Assembly: GCA_964398915.1 (NCBI GenBank)
Contig: CAYNOR010000007.1
Coordinates: 47,154-111,153, forward strand
Length of the DNA stretch: 64,000 nucleotides
From: Tichowtungia sp964398915
Lineage (GTDB): Bacteria > Verrucomicrobiota > Kiritimatiellia > Kiritimatiellales > Tichowtungiaceae
Direction: 5' to 3'
In this document: piece after piece, positions 16,767-25,428 of the stretch
Numbering within the stretch: position 1 is the stretch's first letter
How the letters are laid out: the number at the start of each line of letters is the position of its first letter
Notes under the pieces: generated by a model
What the model was told of the DNA's origin: nothing
The model's database searches: none
Seen by the model: only the letters and a program-made list of their open reading frames with translations
Made by a program: the position numbers and the translations under genes

Positions 16767-19270
16767 TGAACCTTTTTGAAATAGTCATATTAATAGGCTT
16801 AATCGGGAATACAGCATTAGGATTGTTCATTCTGTTATCCAACCCTCGGCGGGCTGTTAATATTTCTTTTTTTGCGCTCACGCTGTTGATGATGTTTTGG
16901 TTAGGGTCGATGTTTTTTGCCGCTTTTCAGCAGTATTCTTCTAATGTTCTCCTGTTTTGGGTTAGGCAGACATCTGCTTTTGCCGGATTAATACCTATCG
17001 GCATCTTCATATTGCAATTGTCCATTACAAATCCTGATATAACGGTTCCTAGCATACTTTCTAGACTTAGATACTGGATTGTCAGTTGTCTGCTGATGGT
17101 TGCAGTGTGCCACTCGCCTGTATTTATTATTTCAGCAAAGGCCGCGACTGCTACGCAAACTGTTCCTGTATCAGAGTACGGTATAGGGTTTATTCCGTAT
17201 CTCGTTTTCTTTTCTGCTGTAAGTATCGCAATGATTATTGGTCTGTGGACATCAGCCCGAAAGATTTCTGGGATTCAAAAAATTGAAAGCCAGTTTTTGC
17301 AGTTGGGTTGCTGGATGAGTTTCAGTAGTGGCATCTTTTTGTTTGCGATCTCGGTGGTTTTCAATTTCCAAGAAATCGGACGATTTGTTCCGCTTTCTGT
17401 ACTTATTTTAGATGGCTTTGTTGCATATGGTATCGCGACTAGGCGCATTTTAGCTGTGTCGGCAGTATTACAGCGCGTGATATCATATGTTTTGCTGGCG
17501 ATTTATCTAGTCGTGGTATATGTATTTTCAAAATTGCTGGGGGCGGTTCTACTCCAATGGGTAGTCTCTGATACGGCTTATCTTTCGAACCTTTTAGCGG
17601 CACTGGTCGTAGCCTTTTCGGTAGTGCCCGCGCATGGCTGGATGCAGACATTTTCTCATCGTCTTTTTCCCTATGCGACTTCGGTTAATGTGGACGAGGT
17701 GTTGAAAAAGGCTGGCTATATTTTTCAGGAAGTTTCTACGGAAGATAATTTGACGACATTTTTTTCAGAACTGATCATAGAAGCTTTTGGTGTTACGAGT
17801 TTGATTCTGCTTCGACCAGACAAGGACGGATCATATTATCAGTATTACGCCGCGCCGGAGCAGGACCGCAAAGTATCTATCCGTAAAGAGAGTCCGCTCA
17901 TCCAATTGCTGAATCTGGAGCATGAAGCGTTTACTGCGGACATGCTTCAACGGATGCGCTCCTCGCCGGTAGTGGACGGGGCCCGTGCGGAGTTGGGGTC
18001 TTTGGACGCGGCGGCCATTCTTGGAAGTTTCATGCGCAAGGAAATGAAAGCGATTCTCCTTCTTTCGCAAAAAAAATCTGGACGAATTTACGACTTGCAT
18101 GACCAGCGGGCGTTGCAGCTTCTTTGCGATCAGTTTGCGGTTGCTCTGGAAAATGCCAGTCTCTATACGGCGGTCCAAAACGGCAAAATTTATAATGAAA
18201 TCCTGCTCGACTCACTCACCAGTAGTATTATTGCAGTCAATGCGGATCGCGCTGTGACGGTGTTTAATAAGTGCGCGCAGGCGCAGATCGGGCTTCCTGA
18301 GTCTGCAGTGATTGATAAGCAGATGGATGTATTGCCGCCTGCTTTGGTTAAATGTCTGGAGTCTGTGCTGAGGACAAAGGCTGGATTCCGGGACAAAGAC
18401 GTTTGTATCAAGTCCGGGGATGACGATATTCCTATTCGTGTTAGTGGAGCCATTTTTCATGGGTATACCGGGAACCTGCTCGGTGCCTTGCTGGCATTTG
18501 ACGATATGACGTTGCTCAAGAAGATGGAAGAGCAGATCCGTCGTACCGACCGGCTTTCAAGTATAGGAACGCTCTCTGCGGGGATGGCGCATGAAATTAA
18601 AAATCCTCTCGTAACCATCAAAACGTTTACTCAGCTTCTGCCGCAACAATACAGCGATACAGAGTTTCGCCACACCTTTTTTGATCTGGTCGGACAGGAA
18701 GTGAAGCGCATCGATACGATCGTTAACCGCCTGCTTAATTTTGCCCGCCCAGCCAAAGCATCGCTCAAGCCTGTTTCATTACATGATGTGATTGATAATT
18801 CATTACGGTTAGCCGAACAGCAGCTTGCTCAACACGGGATTGCTTTGGATCGGCATTTAGATGCCGTTCGCCATGTGATTGAGGCGGATGCGGAGCAGCT
18901 AAATCAGACGTTTGTTAACTTTTTCCTGAACGCCGTTCACGCAATGAAAAAGGGCGGCAAGTTGACTGTGCGCACGACGGTCGTAAAATTTTCACCGGAC
19001 ATCCCTCAGGCGGGTTCTTTACCGAATACGGATCGCGTTCAAGTCGATGTGCAGGATACCGGTTGCGGCATTGCACCTGGGGATATGAGCAAAATATTCG
19101 ACCCGTTTTTCACGACCAAAGAGGACGGTGTCGGTCTTGGTCTTTCGGTTTCACACGGCATCATTCAAGAGCATAATGGTACGATTGATGTGGAAAGCGA
19201 AGAAGGAAAAGGCACTGTTTTTCATGTTCAGTTCCCTTTGTTGGTTCCGCAGGAGAAAAAAGACGAATGA
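16766..19270 (+). CDS. Membrane sensor histidine kinase (N-terminal multi-TM, GAF, PAS)
   Basis: This 834-residue kinase overlaps the ketosynthase stop by one base (TAATG). Residues 1-300 have eight or so TM helices, like the histidine-kinase 7TM/MASE-type sensor regions. A GAF domain covers ~315-465, a PAS domain ~475-590, and HisKA has H609 in AGMAHEIKNPLV. The HATPase shows NFFLNAVHAM, DVQDTGCGIAPGD and GVGLGLSVSHGI. The architecture resembles PrsK-like kinases of exosortase systems, though no exosortase is here. The 5' half is distinctly AT-rich while the 3' half resembles the genome, hinting at a mosaic origin. Signal is unknown; a membrane or lipid cue is a guess from the operon. Confidence 0.92.
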   Translation: MNLFEIVILIGLIGNTALGLFILLSNPRRAVNISFFALTLLMMFWLGSMFFAAFQQYSSNVLLFWVRQTSAFAGLIPIGIFILQLSITNPDITVPSILSRLRYWIVSCLLMVAVCHSPVFIISAKAATATQTVPVSEYGIGFIPYLVFFSAVSIAMIIGLWTSARKISGIQKIESQFLQLGCWMSFSSGIFLFAISVVFNFQEIGRFVPLSVLILDGFVAYGIATRRILAVSAVLQRVISYVLLAIYLVVVYVFSKLLGAVLLQWVVSDTAYLSNLLAALVVAFSVVPAHGWMQTFSHRLFPYATSVNVDEVLKKAGYIFQEVSTEDNLTTFFSELIIEAFGVTSLILLRPDKDGSYYQYYAAPEQDRKVSIRKESPLIQLLNLEHEAFTADMLQRMRSSPVVDGARAELGSLDAAAILGSFMRKEMKAILLLSQKKSGRIYDLHDQRALQLLCDQFAVALENASLYTAVQNGKIYNEILLDSLTSSIIAVNADRAVTVFNKCAQAQIGLPESAVIDKQMDVLPPALVKCLESVLRTKAGFRDKDVCIKSGDDDIPIRVSGAIFHGYTGNLLGALLAFDDMTLLKKMEEQIRRTDRLSSIGTLSAGMAHEIKNPLVTIKTFTQLLPQQYSDTEFRHTFFDLVGQEVKRIDTIVNRLLNFARPAKASLKPVSLHDVIDNSLRLAEQQLAQHGIALDRHLDAVRHVIEADAEQLNQTFVNFFLNAVHAMKKGGKLTVRTTVVKFSPDIPQAGSLPNTDRVQVDVQDTGCGIAPGDMSKIFDPFFTTKEDGVGLGLSVSHGIIQEHNGTIDVESEEGKGTVFHVQFPLLVPQEKKDE

Positions 19271-21252
19271 GCGCACTGCCTGTTAGCATTATATACACAC
19301 AGGATGGCGTATTGCTTCAACGTATACGCGGCTACCTTCACGCGCGTTCAGCGGTACGGCATGTCAGCGATCCATCTGAAATCGAGATGCTTTTGCATCA
19401 GCATCACGACACGCTTCTTTTTGTAGATCTGCGTGCCGCAGACTGTATGGTTATTCTTCCCGAGCTGATTAAAGAGTTCCCGGATCTGGTTATTGTTGCA
19501 CTGGGTGCGGCCCGGTCAGATCCCGGGTTGAGGGCTGTTTCAGCCGGCATCTACGCTCTCGAGTCGGGCGATGTCGACCGTTTGCGGCTGCAATCCCTGT
19601 TTGATCAGGCCCAGGCGCACTTGCGGCTTCAGCAGGAGAATCGTTTGTTGAAGGAAAGCCTTCACCGGCCCGCCGTGCCGACCGCGACCTCCCGTGAAAA
19701 TATTGCTCCGTCACTTTATCATTTTTCGAGCGCGTTTCGTCGCTTCGACAACATCGGCATTATGCTTGAAAGTATTGTTGAAGGGGTTGCCAGTTGCGCA
19801 CGTGTGTCGCGCGTCGCTGTATTTTCGATTACTCCTGCCGAAATTTACCGTTTTCGCGCCGGTATAAAATGTATGGAAGATACCCGCACGCTTGAATTTA
19901 AAAAAACGCACCCGTTTGTTCAGTGGTTGCAAATCCACGCGCATAGCATTTCGCGTTCTATGTTGCGACACATTGAAACGATGGAAGAGCGTTTACTTCT
20001 CGAAAAAACGCTCGATCTGGCTGGCTCAGAGGCCATCTTGCCGCTTTTCGGTCGCGAACGGCTTATCGGCTGGCTTTGCATTGGAAGATCTTCCTCCGGA
20101 GCGCCATTTGAGCAACGTGATATTGAAGAACTTACACTCCTTGCTGAGCATGTTTCCGTGACTATAGAAAATTCGTTGTTGCACGAAAGCATTGCCATCC
20201 AGAAAGCACTTGCCGAAAATCTTTTGCAGGCCATACCGGTTGGTATTATTGCCACGGGAGCCGACGGGGCCATTCGCTGGTTTAACAGCGGAGCTGAGAC
20301 GTTGCTTAATGTCATCGCAGCCGATCTTATCGGGCGTCCGATTGAGAAACTTTCGAGCTATATTGCTTCGTTGCTCAATCGGTGCATGGCGGGAGAAAAA
20401 GCCGTAGGCCCTGTTGAGTGGACCGAACCGCGAACCCGCCGGGGACTTTCTATCCAGATCCGCCGTCTTCAGCAAAGCGGACAGTGTATGGGCGCTATGG
20501 CGGTACTTAATGACCTTACCGAAGAACGGATTTTGCGTGAAAAGCAGAATAATCTTGAACGTGCCAGTTTCTGGAATGAATTGGCCACGGCTATTTCGCA
20601 CGAGGTGCGCAATCCGCTGGTTGCCATCAGTACTTTTTCTCAGTTGTTACCTGAGCGCTACGCCGATGAAGAATTCCGCACTCAATTCAGGGATCTCACC
20701 ACGCAAGAAGTTGCCCGCCTTAACGGAATGATTGATCAGCTTGATGAATATGCCAATCCTCCCAAGCTTGAATTTGCTCCGGTAAACGCCGGAGAGTTGA
20801 TCGAAACTGCGCTTTGCAAAGTTCGTTCCGGCAATATGGCCGTGAGCGAGGTGCGTGTTGAAGTGGAAGCCGGACTCCCGTCCATTGAAGGTGACATCGA
20901 TGTTCTTGCTGATTCTATTGCCCGCCTTCTTCACAATACCTTTGCCGCTGTCGAAGGAATTGCACAGCCATGCATCGTGCTTAAAGCATTTACAGGCAAA
21001 ATCGGTACCGGGCGCCCCGCCGTCATGATTGAAGTGCGCGACAACGGTGCCGGCATACCTTTTGAATTACGAGAAAAGGTGTTCTCGCCGTTCTGCACCA
21101 CCAAAGCACGCGGGGTAGGGCTGGGGCTTCCTATCGTTCGCCGCACGATGATTGATCACGGCGGACTCGTCGCTATTGAGAGTGGTGACACCGGTACGAT
21201 CGTTCGGCTTTCACTTCCGGCACTTGATAATGGGGAGGGATTTTCTGTATGA
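19267..21252 (+). CDS. Cytosolic sensor kinase (pseudo-receiver, GAF, PAS, HisKA, HATPase)
   Basis: This 661-residue kinase overlaps the upstream kinase by 4 bases (ATGA). Residues 1-125 resemble a receiver fold but look degenerate, with FVDLRAAD in the position of the usual acceptor strand. A GAF domain (~150-300), PAS domain (~310-425), HisKA with H445 in ATAISHEVRNPLV, and a HATPase (VRDNGAGIP, GVGLGLPIV) follow. There are no TM segments. The phospho-acceptor region closely resembles that of the preceding kinase (HExxNPLVxI, then TFSQLLP), so the two probably arose by duplication and may act on the same regulator encoded just downstream. Confidence 0.92.
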   Translation: MSALPVSIIYTQDGVLLQRIRGYLHARSAVRHVSDPSEIEMLLHQHHDTLLFVDLRAADCMVILPELIKEFPDLVIVALGAARSDPGLRAVSAGIYALESGDVDRLRLQSLFDQAQAHLRLQQENRLLKESLHRPAVPTATSRENIAPSLYHFSSAFRRFDNIGIMLESIVEGVASCARVSRVAVFSITPAEIYRFRAGIKCMEDTRTLEFKKTHPFVQWLQIHAHSISRSMLRHIETMEERLLLEKTLDLAGSEAILPLFGRERLIGWLCIGRSSSGAPFEQRDIEELTLLAEHVSVTIENSLLHESIAIQKALAENLLQAIPVGIIATGADGAIRWFNSGAETLLNVIAADLIGRPIEKLSSYIASLLNRCMAGEKAVGPVEWTEPRTRRGLSIQIRRLQQSGQCMGAMAVLNDLTEERILREKQNNLERASFWNELATAISHEVRNPLVAISTFSQLLPERYADEEFRTQFRDLTTQEVARLNGMIDQLDEYANPPKLEFAPVNAGELIETALCKVRSGNMAVSEVRVEVEAGLPSIEGDIDVLADSIARLLHNTFAAVEGIAQPCIVLKAFTGKIGTGRPAVMIEVRDNGAGIPFELREKVFSPFCTTKARGVGLGLPIVRRTMIDHGGLVAIESGDTGTIVRLSLPALDNGEGFSV

Positions 21253-21833
21253 AAAAGCTTCTCATTGTAGACGATGATTCTCATCTGCTTGAATCACTGC
21301 GTATTGTCTTTGAAGGAATTTACGATGTAAGCACCTCTCTGTCTGCCGAAGAGGCTGCCGTGCTGCTGGATCAACAGGAAATCGATGTGATGCTTCTCGA
21401 TGTCATTCTGCCGGGCGTCACCGGAGTTGACTTTTTACGCATGACACGTGAAAGCCGTCCGCATTTGCCGGTTGTCATGATCAGCGGCGTATCGTCTATT
21501 CGGCCTGTGATGACGGCGCTAGAGCTTGGAGCGTCCGACTACATCCGTAAACCGTTCGATATCGACGAGCTACGCCTTGTTGTCGCCCGCGCCCTGCACG
21601 TAAGCGACCTGAGAACGCAGGTGGCTGAATTGGAGAAGGAGTTGGCGCGCCGTCCCTTTGCGGCGGAGCCTGACGGGCGGCCTATGAAGGAAATTATCGA
21701 TGATTTTGAGCGTACCGTTATTCAGAAGGCTTTGCAACATGCGGGTGGCGTTCAGACTCGCGCCGCACAAGCCCTTGGAACCACTCGTCGTATCCTGCGT
21801 TACCGAATTGAAAAGCTTAAAATAAGCGCATAA
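21249..21833 (+). CDS. Response regulator with Fis-type HTH (ActR/RegA-like)
   Basis: This 194-residue regulator overlaps the kinase gene by 4 bases. A receiver spans residues 1-120 with acidic pocket VDDD (8-10), phospho-acceptor D51 in MLLDVILPG, and K in YIRKPF. The linker is short and the C-terminus (~150-194) is a Fis/HTH_8 domain (ALQHAGGVQTRAAQALGTT, then RILRYRIEKL). There is no sigma-54 ATPase domain, so it fits the RegA/ActR/PrrA type. It closes the operon and should be the DNA-binding output for one or both kinases. The TGTACA pairs upstream of the operon are possible targets, which is speculative. Confidence 0.93.
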   Translation: MKKLLIVDDDSHLLESLRIVFEGIYDVSTSLSAEEAAVLLDQQEIDVMLLDVILPGVTGVDFLRMTRESRPHLPVVMISGVSSIRPVMTALELGASDYIRKPFDIDELRLVVARALHVSDLRTQVAELEKELARRPFAAEPDGRPMKEIIDDFERTVIQKALQHAGGVQTRAAQALGTTRRILRYRIEKLKISA

Positions 21834-21987
21834 GCCAGGTCAGTAGGGCTCAGTTCACAGGGGTTTTCGTGCGCCCTTGAGTCACTTGCTGGAACACTCC
21901 TCCATTTGAATCAACACATTTCAAGACTCAGGAAAAACCGGACTGAAAAGTTCCAAAGTTCGGGACAACGGTGTTATATTCCACGCG

Positions 21988-22890
21988 ATGAAAACGATTG
22001 AAGAGCAAATTCTGGAACTGAAGGAACACCGTGGTGCGGTGATTATCGCCCACAACTATCAAGTTGATGAGGTGCAGGCGATTGCCGATTTTACCGGTGA
22101 TTCACTGGAACTGAGCCGTAAGGCTGCAACGCTTCCGAATGAAGTGGTGATTTTCTGCGGTGTTCACTTTATGGCCGAAACCGCCGCGATTCTTTCGCCG
22201 GAAAAAACGATTCTGATTCCTGATCCGCAGGCCGGCTGTCCGATGGCCGATATGGTGACTGCAGACAAGGTGCGCAAACTCAAGACGGATCATCCCGGCG
22301 CTAAAGTCGTCTGTTACGTGAACAGTCCGGCGGAGGTGAAGGCCGAGAGCGATATCTGTTGTACGTCGTCGAACGCGGTGAAGGTGTGCGAGTCGCTGGG
22401 CGATGTTGAAATTATTTTTGTGCCCGACCGCAATCTCGGCGCGTTTGTCGCTGAACGGCTGGGGCGTGAGCTGATTCTCTATAACGGGTTCTGTCCGACG
22501 CATGAACGCATTCGCGACACGGATGTTTTGGAGCTGAAAGACAAACATCCCGGCGTGTTGGTGCTGGCCCATCCGGAATGCAATAAACCGGTGCGCGATC
22601 TGGCCGACGAGTTGCTTTCGACGGGGCAGATGTGCCGCTTCGCGCAGGCATCAAGCCATAAGGAGTTTATTATTGTTACCGAGCTGGGAATCAATTACCG
22701 CCTGCGGAACGAAAACTCAGGCAAAATGTTCTATCCGGTCAATCCGGATCGCGCGGTCTGCCCGAATATGAAGAAGATCACGCTCGAAAAGGTCCTCTGG
22801 TCGCTTCAGGATATGAAATATCGCGTGACAGTGCCGGAAGAAATCGCCCGCCGTGCGGTCGGTTCAATCGAACGAATGCTTGAAATTTAG
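21988..22890 (+). CDS. nadA: Quinolinate synthase A
   Basis: This 300-residue 4Fe-4S enzyme condenses iminoaspartate with dihydroxyacetone phosphate to quinolinate in de novo NAD synthesis. Motifs VIIAHNYQVDEVQAIADF and FCGVHFMAETA are diagnostic. The three cluster cysteines are in AGCPMAD, NGFCPTHE and RAVCPNMKK. The length matches the compact NadA type. No clear ribosome site precedes the ATG. It stands just before nifU-nifS, which would supply its cluster; nadB and nadC are not in the window. The 8-nt phased element begins right after its stop. Confidence 0.97.
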   Translation: MKTIEEQILELKEHRGAVIIAHNYQVDEVQAIADFTGDSLELSRKAATLPNEVVIFCGVHFMAETAAILSPEKTILIPDPQAGCPMADMVTADKVRKLKTDHPGAKVVCYVNSPAEVKAESDICCTSSNAVKVCESLGDVEIIFVPDRNLGAFVAERLGRELILYNGFCPTHERIRDTDVLELKDKHPGVLVLAHPECNKPVRDLADELLSTGQMCRFAQASSHKEFIIVTELGINYRLRNENSGKMFYPVNPDRAVCPNMKKITLEKVLWSLQDMKYRVTVPEEIARRAVGSIERMLEI

Positions 22891-22896
22891 GGAAAT

Positions 22897-22999
22897 GGAA
22901 TGTTGGAAGAGCGGATGGGTGGATTGTTGAAAATATGATCATTTTACTATGGAATTAAACACTCTAATAATCCAGTATTCCATTGATCCAGCATTCCAA
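22897..22999. repeat. Phased inverted repeat, 8-nt units
   Basis: The left arm (22897-22928) has units such as GGAATGTT and GGATGGGT. The right arm (22968-22999) has units such as TATTCCAT and CATTCCAA. All units are exactly 8 nt apart. The right arm runs into the AAGGGAG ribosome site of nifU. Confidence 0.85.
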
Positions 23000-23009
23000 G
23001 GGAGTTCTT

Positions 23010-23846
23010 ATGTGGGACTATACAGAAAAAGTTAATGATCATTTTAAAAATCCGCGCAACGTCGGGAAAATCGAAAATCCGGATGGTACGGGCGAAGTCG
23101 GCTCGCTGGCGTGCGGCGATGCGCTGAAGCTGATGTTCAAGCTGGACGCGCAGGGGCGTATTAAGGAAGCCAAATTCCAGACGTTCGGTTGCGCCAGCGC
23201 GATTGCCTCTTCCTCGGCGCTGACCGAAATGATCATCGGCAAAACGCTCGACGAGGTGGAAAAAATAACCAACAAGGATATCGCGGAATACCTCGGCGGC
23301 CTGCCGAAACAGAAAGTGCATTGTTCTGTCATGGGACGCGAGGCGCTCGAAGCGGCGATCTATAACTACCGTACCGGTAAAAAGTGGGACAAGGCGCTCG
23401 AAGGTGAAGTGGTCTGTCACTGCTTCGGCGTGACGGATAAGGAAATTGAGCGTGTTACCCGTGAAAATAATATCCAAACCTTGGAAGCTCTAACCAATGC
23501 CTGCAAGGCGGGCGGCGGCTGTGGCAACTGTCTGCCGGATCTTCAGAAAATTATTGATCGTGTCCACGGAGAGATGGGCGCCGTAGCTGTGTCGGAGAAA
23601 AAAACACTGACGAATTTACAGCGGATTCATTTGATTGAAGATGTGATTGATCGCGAAATCCGCCCGGCCTTGCGCCAGGACGGCGGCGACCTTGAGCTGA
23701 TTGATGTCGATGGCAATACGGTTAAGGTACGCTTCCGCGGCGCTTGCTCCGGATGCATTATTTCCGCGATCACTCTCAAGGATGTCGTAGAAGCGCGGCT
23801 GAAAGACAATGTTTCCGACGATATCCGCGTCGAGGAGGTTAAATAA
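23010..23846 (+). CDS. nifU: Fe-S cluster scaffold protein NifU (three-domain)
   Basis: This 278-residue scaffold assembles iron-sulfur clusters from sulfur delivered by the cysteine desulfurase next door. The start MWDYTEKVNDHF lies 5 nt after AAGGGAG (22998-23004). Domain order is IscU-like scaffold (1-125: SLACGDALKL, FGCASAIASS, KVHCSVMG), BFD-like [2Fe-2S] domain (137-190: VVCHCFGVTD, CKAGGGCGNC), then Nfu domain (205-278: RPALRQDGGD, GACSGCIIS). No nif structural genes are near, so this is the general Fe-S system, as in several anaerobes. It overlaps nifS by one base. Confidence 0.96.
   Translation: MWDYTEKVNDHFKNPRNVGKIENPDGTGEVGSLACGDALKLMFKLDAQGRIKEAKFQTFGCASAIASSSALTEMIIGKTLDEVEKITNKDIAEYLGGLPKQKVHCSVMGREALEAAIYNYRTGKKWDKALEGEVVCHCFGVTDKEIERVTRENNIQTLEALTNACKAGGGCGNCLPDLQKIIDRVHGEMGAVAVSEKKTLTNLQRIHLIEDVIDREIRPALRQDGGDLELIDVDGNTVKVRFRGACSGCIISAITLKDVVEARLKDNVSDDIRVEEVK
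23472..23486. repeat. Dispersed palindrome, one mismatch
   Basis: ATCCAA-ACC-TTGGAA inside nifU; 11 of 12 defined bases match TTCCAA-N3-TTGGAA. Confidence 0.5.
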
Positions 23847-25000
23847 TGCGAACGGTCTATCTCGACAACAATGCCACCACAAAAATCGCGGACGAAGTGC
23901 GCGAAGCGATGATGCCGTTCCTGACCGACCTGTGGGGCAATCCGTCCAGCATGCACACGTTTGGCGGCCAGGTTAAAAAATATGTTGAGACCGCTCGCGA
24001 GCAGGTGGCCGCGCTGATTGGTGCTGCCGACCCGCAGGAAATCACGTTTACCAGTTGCGGTTCAGAAAGCAATAATCTCGCCATTCGCGGCGGCGCGGAG
24101 GCAATGGATAAGCCGCCGCATATCATCACGTCCAAAGTGGAACATGCGGCCGTTTCGGGCCCATGTCATTATCTTGAGGACCGCGGCTTCCGTCTGACCA
24201 AAATCGACGTGGATCAGCTCGGCCGGCTCGATCTCGACACACTGCGCCGCGAAGTGAAGACCTCTAAAACACTGACGTCTATCATGTGGGCCAATAATGA
24301 AACCGGCGTGATTTTTCCGGTTGGGCTGATCGGTGAAATGGTGCATGAGGCGGGCGGAATTTTTCATACCGACGCCGTCCAAGCCGTCGGAAAGATACCG
24401 ATGAAGGTGAGCGACCTGCCGATTGATATGCTTTCACTGTCCGGTCATAAGTTACATGCGCCCAAGGGAATCGGTGCCATTTACATCCGGCGCGGAACCA
24501 AGGTGAAGCCGCTGGTGCTGGGCGGTCATCAGGAGCGCGGGCGGCGCGCCGGCACCGAAAATGTGCCGTATATTGTTGGACTCGGCGTTGCTTGTCGGCT
24601 GGCCGCTAAACATCTCAAGGAAGAAAATGCACGGGTTAAAGTTATGCGTGACCGGCTGGAGAAAGGTCTTCTTGAAACCTGCCCCGGAGCCCGCGTCAAC
24701 GGGGATGCGAAGAGCCGTTTGCCCAACACCACCAATATCAGCTTTGATTTTATCGAAGGCGAAGCGATTCTCCTAATGCTCGACGACCGTGGAATCTGCG
24801 CTTCGACCGGATCGGCCTGTGCCTCCGGATCACTGGAGCCGTCGCATGTTCTGCGCGCCATGAATGTGGCGGGTACGTCGGTTCACGGCTCGATTCGATT
24901 CAGCCTCAGCACCTATAATGAAGACGAAGATGTGGACGCAGTCTTGACCGAACTGCCGAAGGTTGTAAAACGCTTGCGCGAACTGTCTCCGTTCGTATAA
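23846..25000 (+). CDS. nifS: Cysteine desulfurase (NifS/IscS)
   Basis: This 384-residue PLP enzyme takes sulfur from cysteine for Fe-S assembly on NifU. The N-terminus VYLDNNATTKIADEV is canonical. The PLP lysine is in SLSGHKLHAPKG. The persulfide cysteine is in ASTGSACASGSLEPSHVL. The gene overlaps nifU by one base. It ends 8 bases before the nucleotidyltransferase gene, which may be read through from this operon. Distinguishing NifS from IscS rests on the partner, here a three-domain NifU. Confidence 0.96.
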   Translation: MRTVYLDNNATTKIADEVREAMMPFLTDLWGNPSSMHTFGGQVKKYVETAREQVAALIGAADPQEITFTSCGSESNNLAIRGGAEAMDKPPHIITSKVEHAAVSGPCHYLEDRGFRLTKIDVDQLGRLDLDTLRREVKTSKTLTSIMWANNETGVIFPVGLIGEMVHEAGGIFHTDAVQAVGKIPMKVSDLPIDMLSLSGHKLHAPKGIGAIYIRRGTKVKPLVLGGHQERGRRAGTENVPYIVGLGVACRLAAKHLKEENARVKVMRDRLEKGLLETCPGARVNGDAKSRLPNTTNISFDFIEGEAILLMLDDRGICASTGSACASGSLEPSHVLRAMNVAGTSVHGSIRFSLSTYNEDEDVDAVLTELPKVVKRLRELSPFV

Positions 25001-25008
25001 AAGAGAGC

Positions 25009-25329
25009 ATGGTTACGCGCCAACAGATTGAGGAGCTCAGCAACCGGATTGCAAAGCGGTTTCATCCCGAAAAAGTTGTACTTTTCGGCTCCTATGCGGT
25101 AGGCAGGCCAACCGAAGATTCGGATGTCGATTTGCTGGTCGTCATGCCGTTCTCTGGTCGGAGTGTAGATCAGGCGGTTGAGATGCGCATGGAAGCCCGC
25201 CCGTCATTTCCGGTTGATTTCATTGTCAGGACTCCCGAAGCGGTTTTAGAGCGCCTCCGGCTTGGCGATACTTTCATAAGCGGCATCCTTGACGCGGGGA
25301 GGGTTCTTTATGAAGCCTCTCACGCTTGA
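25009..25329 (+). CDS. MNT-family nucleotidyltransferase (HEPN-associated antitoxin type)
   Basis: This 106-residue minimal nucleotidyltransferase has the motif LFGSYAVGRPTEDSDVDLLV, with GS and D-x-D, and a further Asp in PVDFIVR. Such proteins pair with HEPN toxins and in the characterised MntA-HepT system act as antitoxins that adenylylate the toxin. The start is 8 bases after nifS. The following HEPN gene begins inside this gene's end, as usual, but is cut short at 25405. If the toxin is dead, this antitoxin may be a remnant or may act on a toxin elsewhere. Confidence 0.88.
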   Translation: MVTRQQIEELSNRIAKRFHPEKVVLFGSYAVGRPTEDSDVDLLVVMPFSGRSVDQAVEMRMEARPSFPVDFIVRTPEAVLERLRLGDTFISGILDAGRVLYEASHA

Positions 25330-25405
25330 GTGGATCGACAAGGCTGAAGGAGATTTTGCCACCATGGAGCGGGAAGCCCGTGCCCGTGCGGTATTTATAG
25401 TTTAA
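25310..25405 (+). pseudogene. Truncated HEPN-domain protein (toxin remnant)
   Basis: An ATG at 25310 overlapping the nucleotidyltransferase gene opens MKPLTLEWIDKAEGDFATME, the typical first helix of HEPN partners. The frame ends after 31 codons at TAA 25403-25405, right before the purC ribosome site. Normal HEPN proteins have about 120-140 residues, including the R-x4-6-H catalytic motif, which is absent here. About 75% of the gene appears deleted. Confidence 0.75.
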
Positions 25406-25428
25406 CCCTATTGAAATAAGGAGTGAGT

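Noticed and set aside
15534..21833. Polyketide or aryl-polyene biosynthetic cluster
   Set aside because: Only one condensing enzyme is present; no acyl carrier protein, ketoreductase, dehydratase or chain-length partner is nearby.
23010..25000. Nitrogen-fixation gene cluster
   Set aside because: NifU and NifS occur without nifHDK or nifB; they serve general Fe-S assembly in many anaerobes.
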